NCBI GenBank assembly: GCA_043392685.1
Contig: JBHZGM010000019.1
Reading direction: 5' to 3' (one strand)
DNA length: 64,000 nucleotides
From: Metapseudomonas sp043392685
GTDB lineage: Bacteria > Pseudomonadota > Gammaproteobacteria > Pseudomonadales > Pseudomonadaceae
A program made the position numbers and the translations under genes. The notes below the pieces were generated by a model. That model saw only the letters and a list, made by a program, of their open reading frames with translations. It was not told the origin of the DNA and did not search any database. Shown here one piece after another: positions 51,348 to 59,725 of this stretch (its first letter is position 1; each line of letters opens with the position of its first letter).

Positions 51348-53036
51348 ATGAACCAGCTACTCAAGAGTCGCAGCGGAGGCCAGATCCTGGTTGACGCCCT
51401 ACGCATCAACGGCGTTGAACGGGCTTTCTGTGTTCCTGGAGAGAGCTACCTGGCAGTGCTCGATGCGCTCTATGACGCGCGGGAGCAGATTGACCTGGTC
51501 GTCTGCCGCCAGGAAGGCGGCGCAGCCTACATGGCCGAAGCCTACGGCAAGTTGACCGGCAAACCTGGCATCTGCTTCGTCACGCGTGGGCCGGGCGCCA
51601 CCAACGCCTCGGTGGGCGTGCACACGGCCTTTCAGGATTCGTCGCCGATGATCCTCTTTATCGGCCAGGTAGCCCGTGACCAGCGGGACCGCGAAGCCTT
51701 CCAGGAAGTCGATTTCCGCGCCATGTTCGCCCCCCTGGCCAAGTGGGTGGTGCAAATCGAGGATGCGCGCCGCATTCCAGAACTCGTCAGCCAGGCTTTC
51801 CACCGCGCCATGAATGGCCGTCCCGGACCTGTGGTGGTGTCCCTGCCCGAGGACATGCTCACCGACGTGGTTGAAGTGACCGATGCAGGCCCCGCCAGAG
51901 CCATCGAACCCCATGCCAACGACTCGGACATGCGGGAACTTCGCCAGCTGCTGCAGCGTTCTGAACGTCCGCTGATGATTCTCGGCGGCGGCGGTTGGAA
52001 TTCGCGGGCGGTTGCAGACATTCGTCGCTTTGCCGAGCACCATGACCTGCCAGTGGCTGCATCCTTTCGCTGCCAGGACCTGATCGACAATACCCACCCC
52101 AATTACGTCGGCGACCTTGGCTTTGCCGCAGCTCCAAAGCTGGTTCAGGCCGTGAAAGACGCCGACCTGCTGCTGGTGGTGGGGGCAAGACTTGGCGAGG
52201 TTTCCACCAGCGGTTACACCATCGTGGACATCCCGAATCCGCGCCAAGCGTTGGTGCACGTCCATCCCGGAATCGAGGAACTGGGGCGGGTCTATCAACC
52301 CACTCTGGGTATCAACAGCGGCATGGCCAGCTTTGCCGCCCTGGCTGCAGAACTGCCTGAAACGGACGGAAAACGTTGCCCGGACTGGCGCTCTGAATTG
52401 AACCGCAATTACCAGCAAAACCTTGTCCCCGTCCCATCCCCTGGCGCCGTGCAAATGGCCGAGATCATCGCCTGGCTGCGTAATCGCCTGCCAGCAGACG
52501 CCATCCTCACCAATGGTGCGGGCAACTACGCCGTGTGGGTACAGCGCTTCTACCAGTATCGGCAGTTCCGCACTCAACTAGGCCCGACCAACGGCTCCAT
52601 GGGGTATGGCGTACCCGCAGCAGTGGCCGCCAAGCTTACGCATCCGGAGCGAACAGTGATTGCCTTCGCCGGCGATGGCTGCTTCCTCATGAACGGCCAG
52701 GAGATCGCAACGGCAGCCAACTATGGCGCCAATGTGATCTTCATCGTGGTCAATAACGGGATGTACGGGACTATCCGCATGCACCAGGAGCGCAACTATC
52801 CCGGCCGGGTCAGCGGTACGGACCTCCACAACCCGGATTTCGCAACGTTGGCGAGAGCTTATGGCCTGCATGGGGAAACTGTGGACAGCACTGAAAGCTT
52901 TGCACAGGCCTTCGAACGCTGCGCAGCCGCCAATCGCCCTGCCCTCATCGAAGTGCGCATCGATAGGGAAGCCATTACCCCCAGGCAGTCGTTAAGCCAG
53001 ATCAGGGAAGAATCGCGAATCAAGCTTTCTCAATAA
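51348..53036 (+). CDS. ThDP-dependent acetolactate synthase/decarboxylase-like enzyme, substrate unknown
   Basis: A 562-residue three-domain ThDP enzyme. The Glu that activates the cofactor is Glu56 in VVCRQEGGAAYMAEAYGKL, followed by FVTRGPGATNASVGVHTAFQ. The ThDP-Mg motif runs from GDGCFLMNGQEIATA (about residue 442) to VVNNGMYGT. It resembles catalytic subunits of acetolactate synthase-like or 2-oxoacid decarboxylase proteins, but no small regulatory subunit is nearby, so a biosynthetic ilvB role is unlikely. Lying 115 bases after hglS, it may act on 2-oxoadipate or a related oxo acid. ATG 51348 follows GAGGATCGATCG. Confidence 0.85.
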   Translation: MNQLLKSRSGGQILVDALRINGVERAFCVPGESYLAVLDALYDAREQIDLVVCRQEGGAAYMAEAYGKLTGKPGICFVTRGPGATNASVGVHTAFQDSSPMILFIGQVARDQRDREAFQEVDFRAMFAPLAKWVVQIEDARRIPELVSQAFHRAMNGRPGPVVVSLPEDMLTDVVEVTDAGPARAIEPHANDSDMRELRQLLQRSERPLMILGGGGWNSRAVADIRRFAEHHDLPVAASFRCQDLIDNTHPNYVGDLGFAAAPKLVQAVKDADLLLVVGARLGEVSTSGYTIVDIPNPRQALVHVHPGIEELGRVYQPTLGINSGMASFAALAAELPETDGKRCPDWRSELNRNYQQNLVPVPSPGAVQMAEIIAWLRNRLPADAILTNGAGNYAVWVQRFYQYRQFRTQLGPTNGSMGYGVPAAVAAKLTHPERTVIAFAGDGCFLMNGQEIATAANYGANVIFIVVNNGMYGTIRMHQERNYPGRVSGTDLHNPDFATLARAYGLHGETVDSTESFAQAFERCAAANRPALIEVRIDREAITPRQSLSQIREESRIKLSQ

Positions 53037-53712
53037 GTCCTGATCAAGTAGAAGCGCACCCGGACACCGACCCGAAGGGGATGCCAAGCCAATTGGCCAT
53101 CTCCTTCATCGGCCAGAAGTAACCGTAGGGATCGGTAAAGAAGAAGTGGCATAAAGCCAGATGCTCTAAAGGGAAATATTTCCCGGTTGCCCCACCTACA
53201 GGCGGGTTCTACCCCTTTTCGGCCGACCAGATCAGCGATCACCAAGTTAACGTCTGACTCTTTGACTGCCTTCGTTGCTTTCGGAGGGGCCGTCTTCACG
53301 GGCTCCAGCTTGGGAGGGGCCGGGGCAACGATCCTGGGTGGCGAGAAGCAAGGCATGCTTTCGATGGTCTCAGAGCGGGCAGCGAAGATGGCTTTCCCTT
53401 TGAAGTGCTTGCTCAGCGGATCGAAGCCCTTGTCGCGGGAAATGATGTGGAAGAACGCATCCGGTTCTTCGACGGCCAGCCGGCCCAGGTAGTAGGCAAC
53501 GTGAAAGTCGAGGGCGTTCTGGCCGGGCGTATCCAGCTGGATGTAATCCGCCCTGTCACCGAAGCGCTGGATGGCCACGGCAAGCTCAGTGGGGAGTTTG
53601 GTGTTGTTCGGGGACCGAGGAAGACCCGAATCTTGAAGTGAGGTTGCTGCAGCAGTTCCAAGGACTGGACCTGAACGTTTTCGTAGTCGATGGGAACGTA
53701 GTTCGTGCGCAT
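53030..53712 (-). pseudogene. Frameshifted NYN/PIN-like domain gene
   Basis: From ATG 53712 the frame reads MRTNYVPIDYENVQVQSLEL and FKIRVFLGP, the start of a PIN-like (NYN) RNase-fold protein with the acidic DYEN motif. The family continues in another frame as NNTKLPTELAVAIQRFGDRA, ALDFHVAYYLGRLAVEEPDA and FFHIISRDKGFDPLSKHFKG. The switch falls in a C4 run (plus-strand 53610-53613), equivalent to a one-base loss or two-base gain. Family-like sequence fades after VNLVIADLVGRKG at about 53215; the open frame beyond is probably not part of the gene. It overlaps the ThDP gene end by 7 bases. Confidence 0.75.
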
Positions 53713-53835
53713 CCTGGACGGCTCTGTCTTCCATGGCGATGGGCCATTCTTGTCCAGGACGAGCCGAAGCAGGAAGGGGGTAGCTGAGACGCCTTCGACA
53801 CTTTTTCGACACCCGCTTTTTCGCAGGCAAAGAAA

Positions 53836-53867
53836 AAGCCCCTGATCTCGTTAGAAATCAGGGGCTT
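53836..53867 (-). terminator. Terminator downstream of the tRNA-Ser attachment site
   Basis: AAGCCCCTGAT and ATCAGGGGCTT pair over a 10-base loop, with a T-rich tract on the minus strand. It lies 15 bases past the tRNA-Ser 3' end sequence and is probably the original terminator of that tRNA gene. Confidence 0.8.
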
Positions 53868-53881
53868 ATCTATACGGAAAG

Positions 53882-53909
53882 TGGCGGTGAGGGAGGGATT
53901 CGAACCCTT
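53882..53909 (-). other. Prophage attachment site: 3' fragment of tRNA-Ser
   Basis: On the minus strand the sequence reads GGTTCGAATCCCTCCCTCAC and then CGCCA: the T-loop, 3' acceptor strand and CCA of a serine tRNA (acceptor CCTCACC, which would pair with GGTGAGG). The rest of the tRNA is absent; phage-side sequence continues instead. This is the signature of integration at a tRNA 3' end, with the intact tRNA expected at the far end of the prophage beyond this window. Confidence 0.8.
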
Positions 53910-54528
53910 GGCTATATATCTCCACGCCGCTATAGGCCGCATTGAATAAGGATTTCTTGCCCTGGGTCTTGGCGTAAACCGGCGTATAGCGGCCTTGGTT
54001 TTGCCCTAAATTTGCCCTAAGCGTTCGCGGCCATCCTGCCTCGTTGCGCACTTGCACCCCATGCAGCGGACCCAAGCCACGTAAGCCCATGATTCTGCAA
54101 TGGAATCGGTCAAATCCGGGCACCCAAACTACAGCGTTTTCTGTGCTTTCGCAAACGATGCAATGCGGCCTCCAGAGGAGGTTTTGCGCACGCTGTCGCG
54201 ACATTTCCTTATGATGCCAACAGGGGTCGCAAGGGGTCTACAGGGTAGGAAAATCAGCCATTTGCCACCCGCGACATTCCCCTAAATCCCCTCCTTTCCC
54301 CATCGATTGGTACAAAAAGTGGTATTTGCCAATCGACCCCCTCGCCCGTTCTGGGCCATTACACCATCCCCTTCAGCCGGTGCAGCCCCTCGCTGTGCCA
54401 ACCCCGCCGTTTCCATTCACCTACTCATCCCGCATCAACTATTTGGGCCGACCAACTGGCAGGCAGTTAGTCGAACCATGGGCGCCTCCTGAAATGAGAA
54501 ACCCCGCCGGAGCGGGGCTGATAGTGGC
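53910..54528. other. Prophage right-end non-coding region with tandem arm-like repeats
   Basis: About 620 bases without a convincing gene. TTTGCCCTAA occurs twice in tandem (54000-54009 and 54011-54020), within 120 bases of the att core. Short direct repeats so placed resemble arm-type integrase binding sites. A minus-strand open frame across 53866-54204 overlaps the tRNA fragment and has no family features. The stretch 54205-54490 shows nothing I can assign. Confidence 0.5.
54497..54518 (-). terminator. Terminator of the prophage late operon
   Basis: CCCCGC-CGGA-GCGGGG followed on the minus strand by TTTCTCATTTC, 10 bases past the last phage gene. Confidence 0.75.
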
Positions 54529-54885
54529 TCACGGCCGGTACCGCGCCGCGCCGAACAGGCGCACGCCGGCCCACATCAACCAGGAGCGCCAACGGGAATG
54601 GCCGCTGGAGCGCAAGGCATTGAGGAAGACTTCGTCAGCCGCCGACCGCGTCAGCGGGCCAGAGTGGTACAGGTGGTCGTGCAGTACGGCCGCCGCGTGG
54701 CCATACGCGCCCAGCAGCAGGAATGCCAGGGGCAGGCGCGGGACCGAGGCGAAGTCGGTCTCAAACCCGTCCGGCACCACCAGCAGGCCATAGACAGGGT
54801 CCAGATACGAAAACGGCGCCAGGAGGCGCCATTTCTTGCGGTCATGCTGCAGTTCGACCTGTAACGGGAGCGGGAACCTATCCAT
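54529..54885 (-). CDS. Phage DUF1353 protein
   Basis: A 118-residue protein with the DUF1353 pattern: WRLLAPFSYLDPVYGLLVVP, DGFETDFASVPRLPLAFLLL, AAAVLHDHLYHSGPLTRSAA and DEVFLNALRSSG. DUF1353 proteins are common at the end of phage tail modules; the conserved His/Asp pairs (HDHLYH) hint at a metal site, but function is unknown. It overlaps the upstream gene by 8 bases and is the last gene of the late operon. Confidence 0.85.
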   Translation of the reverse strand: MDRFPLPLQVELQHDRKKWRLLAPFSYLDPVYGLLVVPDGFETDFASVPRLPLAFLLLGAYGHAAAVLHDHLYHSGPLTRSAADEVFLNALRSSGHSRWRSWLMWAGVRLFGAARYRP

Positions 54886-55390
54886 TGGGCCAGCCCTCGT
54901 CGAGCATGCTGTCCGTAAAGGTTCCAGCATCGAGTGCTGCCAGCAGTTCGGCCTCGCGGTCGAAGCAGGCCTGCACATGGGCGCGCACGGTGCGAGCAAC
55001 AGTTATTACTTGCGCAGCATTCAGATCGACGAATCCTCCTTCAGCCTTCCATCTTAAGACATAATTTGTGTCTAACATTGCCTCTATTGCTGCTCCATTA
55101 ATCAACAACTTGCTGCGGTCATCAGTGTCTATACTAATGCTGCCGACCGTAACGCCAGCGATTTCTGCCATGTAGCGCCTGGCGGCGATTAACAACGCTA
55201 GGCGAACTCTTTCACCCTGTACCGGATCATATGTGGCGAGCGCAGCGTCCAGGGCCTCTTGCGTGACGCCTTGAACGAACAGACACCCGTTTTCGTACCA
55301 TCGCTGCTCGGGATCGGGCTGGCCGGCTGCAATTGAGATCGCAGCCAAATCAAACAGTGATGAGACTTCAATATTGGCGGTCATAATCAT
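54878..55390 (-). CDS. Phage tail-fibre-associated DUF4376-like protein
   Basis: A 170-residue protein. A central segment (ERVRLALLIAARRYMAEIAG, VTVGSISIDTDDRSKLLING) matches the DUF4376 pattern seen in phage tail-fibre assembly or fibre-adjacent proteins. Starts at 55390 or at the ATG 6 bases downstream. The DNA is noticeably more AT-rich than its neighbours, suggesting a separately acquired module. Confidence 0.75.
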   Translation of the reverse strand: MIMTANIEVSSLFDLAAISIAAGQPDPEQRWYENGCLFVQGVTQEALDAALATYDPVQGERVRLALLIAARRYMAEIAGVTVGSISIDTDDRSKLLINGAAIEAMLDTNYVLRWKAEGGFVDLNAAQVITVARTVRAHVQACFDREAELLAALDAGTFTDSMLDEGWPNG

Positions 55391-55394
55391 CCCG

Positions 55395-56639
55395 TTATTT
55401 CAATCGTTGGATAGCGAAAACCGTACGCTCGAAGGAATTGCTGGTCAGGTCCAGCGCGCCACCTGAATCCTGAAACACCATCAGATTGATCTCAGTGCCC
55501 GCTGTCAGCTTCACGTCAGTCCCGCCATTCGGGGTAGTTACTCCGCCGCCAGGCACAGCCGGCATGTCGCACCGCGCATAGATCACGGTGCCGGCGCTGT
55601 TTTGTACCCGCGCCACACGCCTACCCGTGGCGTTACTAGCGAAGGTAGAGAAGAAACTCACGCGGTACAGCCCCGTGATCGGGATGGTGATATTTGTGGT
55701 ACTGGACGCCAGATCAACGTAGCCGCCGTCGTCATAGTCCTCGACATCAAAGGTCACCCTGGTCAGAGTGCTGCTCGGTATCGACTTGTTCGCCGAGATC
55801 GACACTCGCGCGCCACTGAATGGTTTGCCTGCCTGGCATAGTACAAACCAAGCAGAACCGTCGCAGTAGATCACAGCGGTTTCGTTGGCCATCAGTGCAT
55901 AGTTGGGCGTGCCGTTGATCAGTTCGCTACCGCTGGGATCGAGAGTGACCACCTTCGTAAGCCCCGGCGCCATGCGGAAGCCGATGAACTTGCCGGCGTT
56001 GCCCGACACTGCGGGCAGCCCCACCGTGTAGTCAGCGGTCGTGCCGGAGCAGACGTGCATCTTGCCGAACGCGGTGGAAGTCAGCGTGACCGCGCCAGTG
56101 ATGGACACCTCTGAACTGAGCAGTGGCGAGAGCATGTCGCCGGCCGTACCACCACTGCCGGAGGGCGCCTGCCATGCTGGCACGCCGCTCACCATGGTGA
56201 GTACGTACGTGTCGGTACCCGGCCCCAAGCGCTGCGGGGTCCCCGACGCTCCTCCAATGATGATGTCGCCGCTGGTGGTCATGGGATTGCTCATGCCGCC
56301 ACCCGAGAACACCGCCCAGGCAGAACCGGTGTACTTGTAGTAGACGTCCTCATTATTGACATGCACCAGCATTCCCTCGCGCGGCACTATGTACTGCCAC
56401 GCCCCCGTGCCAGTCAGCCAGTAGGCAAGCTGGTTTTCCTTGCCAGCCCAGTCGCCGGCGGCCGTGGCGGTGATGATGTAGAGCGCTTCATCGGCAGGCG
56501 AGCCTGGAGGGGTGTTGGTCCGGCCCACGACCGCGGCCTGCACCAGCTGGTTCAACTGGGCAAAAGACGTGTTGCCGAGGGTCTGGTTGGCCGCGCTGTT
56601 CTGGAACAGTTCGAGCTGAAGTTTTGACGTTTGCGGCAT
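55395..56639 (-). CDS. Phage tail fibre/spike with DUF2793 head and C1q-like tail
   Basis: A 414-residue structural protein. Residues 1-105 match DUF2793 (VVGRTNTPPGSPADEALYII, AYWLTGTGAWQYIVPREGML). A Gly/Ser/Thr-rich middle follows. The C-terminal 135 residues (FDVEDYDDGGYVDLASSTTN, ITIPITGLYRVSFFSTFASN) resemble a C1q/TNF-like jelly roll often found at receptor-binding tips. Its ATG overlaps the stop of the tail-tip gene by one base (TAATG). Host-recognition role is inferred. Confidence 0.75.
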   Translation of the reverse strand: MPQTSKLQLELFQNSAANQTLGNTSFAQLNQLVQAAVVGRTNTPPGSPADEALYIITATAAGDWAGKENQLAYWLTGTGAWQYIVPREGMLVHVNNEDVYYKYTGSAWAVFSGGGMSNPMTTSGDIIIGGASGTPQRLGPGTDTYVLTMVSGVPAWQAPSGSGGTAGDMLSPLLSSEVSITGAVTLTSTAFGKMHVCSGTTADYTVGLPAVSGNAGKFIGFRMAPGLTKVVTLDPSGSELINGTPNYALMANETAVIYCDGSAWFVLCQAGKPFSGARVSISANKSIPSSTLTRVTFDVEDYDDGGYVDLASSTTNITIPITGLYRVSFFSTFASNATGRRVARVQNSAGTVIYARCDMPAVPGGGVTTPNGGTDVKLTAGTEINLMVFQDSGGALDLTSNSFERTVFAIQRLK

Positions 56640-59600
56640 TAGAGGGTGACCTCCAGTGGGTATCCACGTCCGACGACGCTGGATAGCTGGTAAATACGGA
56701 AGGTGATCGATGACTGGGCCGAGCCGAAGTCGGTGACTTGGTTTGCGGCCGAGTAGCTGAAGCTGGGCGTACTGCTGGTGATGGTCCGCTTCACGGTCGA
56801 ACCGGACATAACATCGACCTCGTAGGCCTGGGTGGTCTCACCCAGCGGCGCCTCGACGCCATTGGTCCACCAGCTGCTACTAAGCCGGCTGCGCCGGGTG
56901 AAGGCGCCGCTGAAGTTCCCTGACCCGTCGCGGCTGCCCCTGGCGTATACCGGACTCAAGCACTCCAGGTTCACGCCCTGATAGGTGAAAGGCACATCCG
57001 AGGCGCTGTCGATGCTCGCGCCCGAGGTGACGCCCCGGTAAGTGGCCGGCACGCCGATCGAGCCGACCGCCATGTCGACGAACACGTTATCCGGATCATC
57101 CAGCAACACGAACCAGTCGCCGGCTTGGTGCAGGCCCGTGGCCCATTCGGTGCCGCGGTCACCGCGCACGAAGTGGCTGAGCAGGTAGGAACCGTCGGCC
57201 TGCAGCGTGGCATTCTGGAAGCGCACGATCTCCCAGCGACCATCGACCCCGTAGGCTGCATAGTTTTGCCCGGCCAGCATCTGGTCGCGGGTGATGCTCT
57301 CGAGCGTCCCGGAGAGCAGGTCCACCGCCAGGGAGCGCTGCTCGATAAGCGTGCAGGTACTAACCGGCAGGGTGCCGCGCGCCGGGCCGAAGGTCGCCTT
57401 GCCGTCAAAACCCTGTAACTCTTGCCAGGTCTGGCCGTTGTCGATCGAGCGGAACGCCACGGCACCCGGCCAGCCATCGGTAGGGCCAGTAGCCACCAGA
57501 GCCATCCCCGGAGCGTTCTGCAGGGTCTCGTCGACCACCGGGATATCCAGCGCCAGCAGAATAGTCATGCCGGGCAGCGGGATGTTTCCGTTCGGCGGTA
57601 CCCCTTCACCACCTTTGGCGTTGCTGGTGTAGAGCGCGGCACGGTTGGGCTTGGCCTTGCATTCCAAACGGCCATTCGGCGCGTAGTTGATTTCGGTGAG
57701 GCGTAGCTCGAAGGTCGCCCACGGCGCCACGATGGTGACGACATCCGCCGGCTCCAGCGCCAGGTAGATAGGCGGCAGGCTGAAGGCATATTCACTGCGC
57801 TCCAACCAGGCGAGGTTATGCAAAACATCCGCCACCCCGGCCGCCTCATCAGCGGTGAGCACAATGGGCAGCTCACGGTCGACACGGTTGATCGCCGGGG
57901 TGTTGTCGCGGGAAACCGACTGCTCGGCGATGGCATATTCACGGGCTGCATCGAGATATTTGATGCTGGTGCGCGCCGGTAGCTGGGAATCCATCTCGCG
58001 AGATTCCTGCAGCAGGTCGCCCGGGGTGTCGCCCTCGGAGGCGCCCAGGTCCTGCCAGGGGATGGTCATCACCGAGGTCTGGCCGCGCGGCACGCATTTC
58101 AGCTGGTAGCCGGACTGAATCACGTCGAAGGGGGAGGCGCCCTGCAGCGGCTCCAGCGCGCTGCGGATGCTGCCACCGGAGACGCGGTAACCCCGGACGA
58201 TGTCGGTGAGCAGGGTGGTGTCGATGTCGGCGGGCGTCAGTAGGCTGGACAACGCCACTTCGCTCTCGATGACGTCAGCAAGGAAGGTGGACTGCGGATC
58301 GCGCCGGCCAAACAGGTTCACCATGAACGTTGAGCCGCTTTTCAGCAGCGAGAACTGGCCATTGATCACCCCTGGCGCGCCGGCTTCGCTGTCCAGGCCG
58401 GGCCAGTTGAGGCCGGTGTACTCCCGGACCAGTGCTCCAGTGGTTCGCTCGAAGCAGCGAATGGTGCCGGGGACGGTCGAGAGCACAGTGCAGTTCTGCC
58501 CGTACCAGATGAAGTGTTCGTCCACCGTCAGGTACACGCCCTTGACCAGGCCGAACACATCCAGCGGGAAGGCATCCAGCACCGCCAGCGAGGTGCGATC
58601 ACGCAGCGACAACACGAAGCTGCTGTCCAGGGTGTAGAGCACCCCGCCAAACTGGGCCACGGCGATGATCGAGGCGTCCGCCAGGTCCAGGTAGGGGCCC
58701 ACCGAGAGCACCTTGAGGCCGGCGCCACGCTTGAAGTAGAGCGCCCAGGAGCCGTCGATGTGCAGTTCCCAGAGGCCCCAGTTCGGCGCCGGATTGACGT
58801 CCGGGTAGGTCACGCGGTCGGTGACGATAGCGCCGCCGATGCCGAAGGCGTACTGCGCCGCACCCACCACGCGGGCCGCACCGTTCGAGCGGGCGGCGGG
58901 GAACGTCTCGATCCGCTGGGGGACTCCGTCGGAACCGACGCGGTAGCAGTCATAGAAAGTGCTCAGGTAGGCGAACACGCCCGAACCCAGATCATTGGGA
59001 TAAGCGACACATTGCCAGCCCTGCCCGACCGGACCGTCCATCTCCATCACCGTCGACGGCGCCACATCGGTCTCGAACTGGATGACCTCGACCTTGAACT
59101 GCGCGCCCTGCAGGGTGTTGCCGTAGTCCGCCAGCTGGAAATCGTAGAAGGCGATGTAGGCCTCGCCGCGGTAGGCCGAGGCATTGCCGACGCCGACATC
59201 CGCCTCGTAGCGCGGATCGGGCAACTGGTCGTCGGTGCCGCGGTAGAGCCGGAAGCCGGTGGCGTTCTGGTTGCTGGCGATGATGGTTTCCAGGTCATCG
59301 CTGCCGGCGTTGTAGATGAGCTTGTCGGAGCACCAGATACGGCGCACCCCGGCAATCGGGCCGAGGCCCAGCGAGAGGATAAAGGTCGCCGAGTAGTAGG
59401 CCACCGGTGCAGCCTTGGCGCTACCACCCTTGCCGCCGCCCTTCTTCTTGCGGATGGTGACCTTGAGTTTGCCGTTTTCGATCCAGGTGACGTTGCCATG
59501 CACGGCGATGGTGCCGTAGAAGCGCGGCAGCATGTCGCCGTACTTGGCGGTCTGGAAGTTCTTGTCGTTGATCTGCGGGCCGGGCTGGCTTGGGCCTTTG

Positions 59601-59725
59601 ACAGGATCCAGCATGCCGCCGGCGGACATGCCGATGCCGAACCCGATAGCAGCGCCGGCTGGGCCGCCGACGAAGAAACCAATCACCCCACCAACAACGC
59701 CGCCGGCAACTGCTCCTGCGCTCAT
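56639..59725 (-). CDS. Phage tail tip / host-specificity protein (gpJ-like)
   Basis: A 1028-residue protein. The N-terminus has a glycine-rich hydrophobic stretch (GGVVGGVIGFFVGGPAGAAI) followed by FQTAKYGDMLPRFYGTIAVH and AYYSATFILSLGLGPIAGVR, the start typical of siphophage and GTA-type tail-tip proteins. The middle contains a Phage-tail_3-like region (YQLKCVPRGQTSVMTIPWQD, AREYAIAEQSVSRDNTPAIN). The C-terminus is a fibronectin-like beta region (TQAYEVDVMSGSTVKRTITS). It overlaps the NlpC/P60 gene by 4 bases. Role: baseplate hub and receptor contact. Confidence 0.85.
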   Translation of the reverse strand: MSAGAVAGGVVGGVIGFFVGGPAGAAIGFGIGMSAGGMLDPVKGPSQPGPQINDKNFQTAKYGDMLPRFYGTIAVHGNVTWIENGKLKVTIRKKKGGGKGGSAKAAPVAYYSATFILSLGLGPIAGVRRIWCSDKLIYNAGSDDLETIIASNQNATGFRLYRGTDDQLPDPRYEADVGVGNASAYRGEAYIAFYDFQLADYGNTLQGAQFKVEVIQFETDVAPSTVMEMDGPVGQGWQCVAYPNDLGSGVFAYLSTFYDCYRVGSDGVPQRIETFPAARSNGAARVVGAAQYAFGIGGAIVTDRVTYPDVNPAPNWGLWELHIDGSWALYFKRGAGLKVLSVGPYLDLADASIIAVAQFGGVLYTLDSSFVLSLRDRTSLAVLDAFPLDVFGLVKGVYLTVDEHFIWYGQNCTVLSTVPGTIRCFERTTGALVREYTGLNWPGLDSEAGAPGVINGQFSLLKSGSTFMVNLFGRRDPQSTFLADVIESEVALSSLLTPADIDTTLLTDIVRGYRVSGGSIRSALEPLQGASPFDVIQSGYQLKCVPRGQTSVMTIPWQDLGASEGDTPGDLLQESREMDSQLPARTSIKYLDAAREYAIAEQSVSRDNTPAINRVDRELPIVLTADEAAGVADVLHNLAWLERSEYAFSLPPIYLALEPADVVTIVAPWATFELRLTEINYAPNGRLECKAKPNRAALYTSNAKGGEGVPPNGNIPLPGMTILLALDIPVVDETLQNAPGMALVATGPTDGWPGAVAFRSIDNGQTWQELQGFDGKATFGPARGTLPVSTCTLIEQRSLAVDLLSGTLESITRDQMLAGQNYAAYGVDGRWEIVRFQNATLQADGSYLLSHFVRGDRGTEWATGLHQAGDWFVLLDDPDNVFVDMAVGSIGVPATYRGVTSGASIDSASDVPFTYQGVNLECLSPVYARGSRDGSGNFSGAFTRRSRLSSSWWTNGVEAPLGETTQAYEVDVMSGSTVKRTITSSTPSFSYSAANQVTDFGSAQSSITFRIYQLSSVVGRGYPLEVTL

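Noticed and set aside
49934..51409. 491-codon minus-strand frame over hglS
   Set aside because: Antisense to hglS, whose catalytic residues match position by position.
51348..53036. ThDP enzyme as the biosynthetic acetolactate synthase large subunit (ilvB/ilvI)
   Set aside because: No small regulatory subunit or ilvC lies nearby and the context is catabolic. The name would be over-specific.
53866..54204. 112-codon minus-strand frame at the prophage end as a phage gene
   Set aside because: It runs through the tRNA-Ser fragment and the arm-like repeats and shows no family features.
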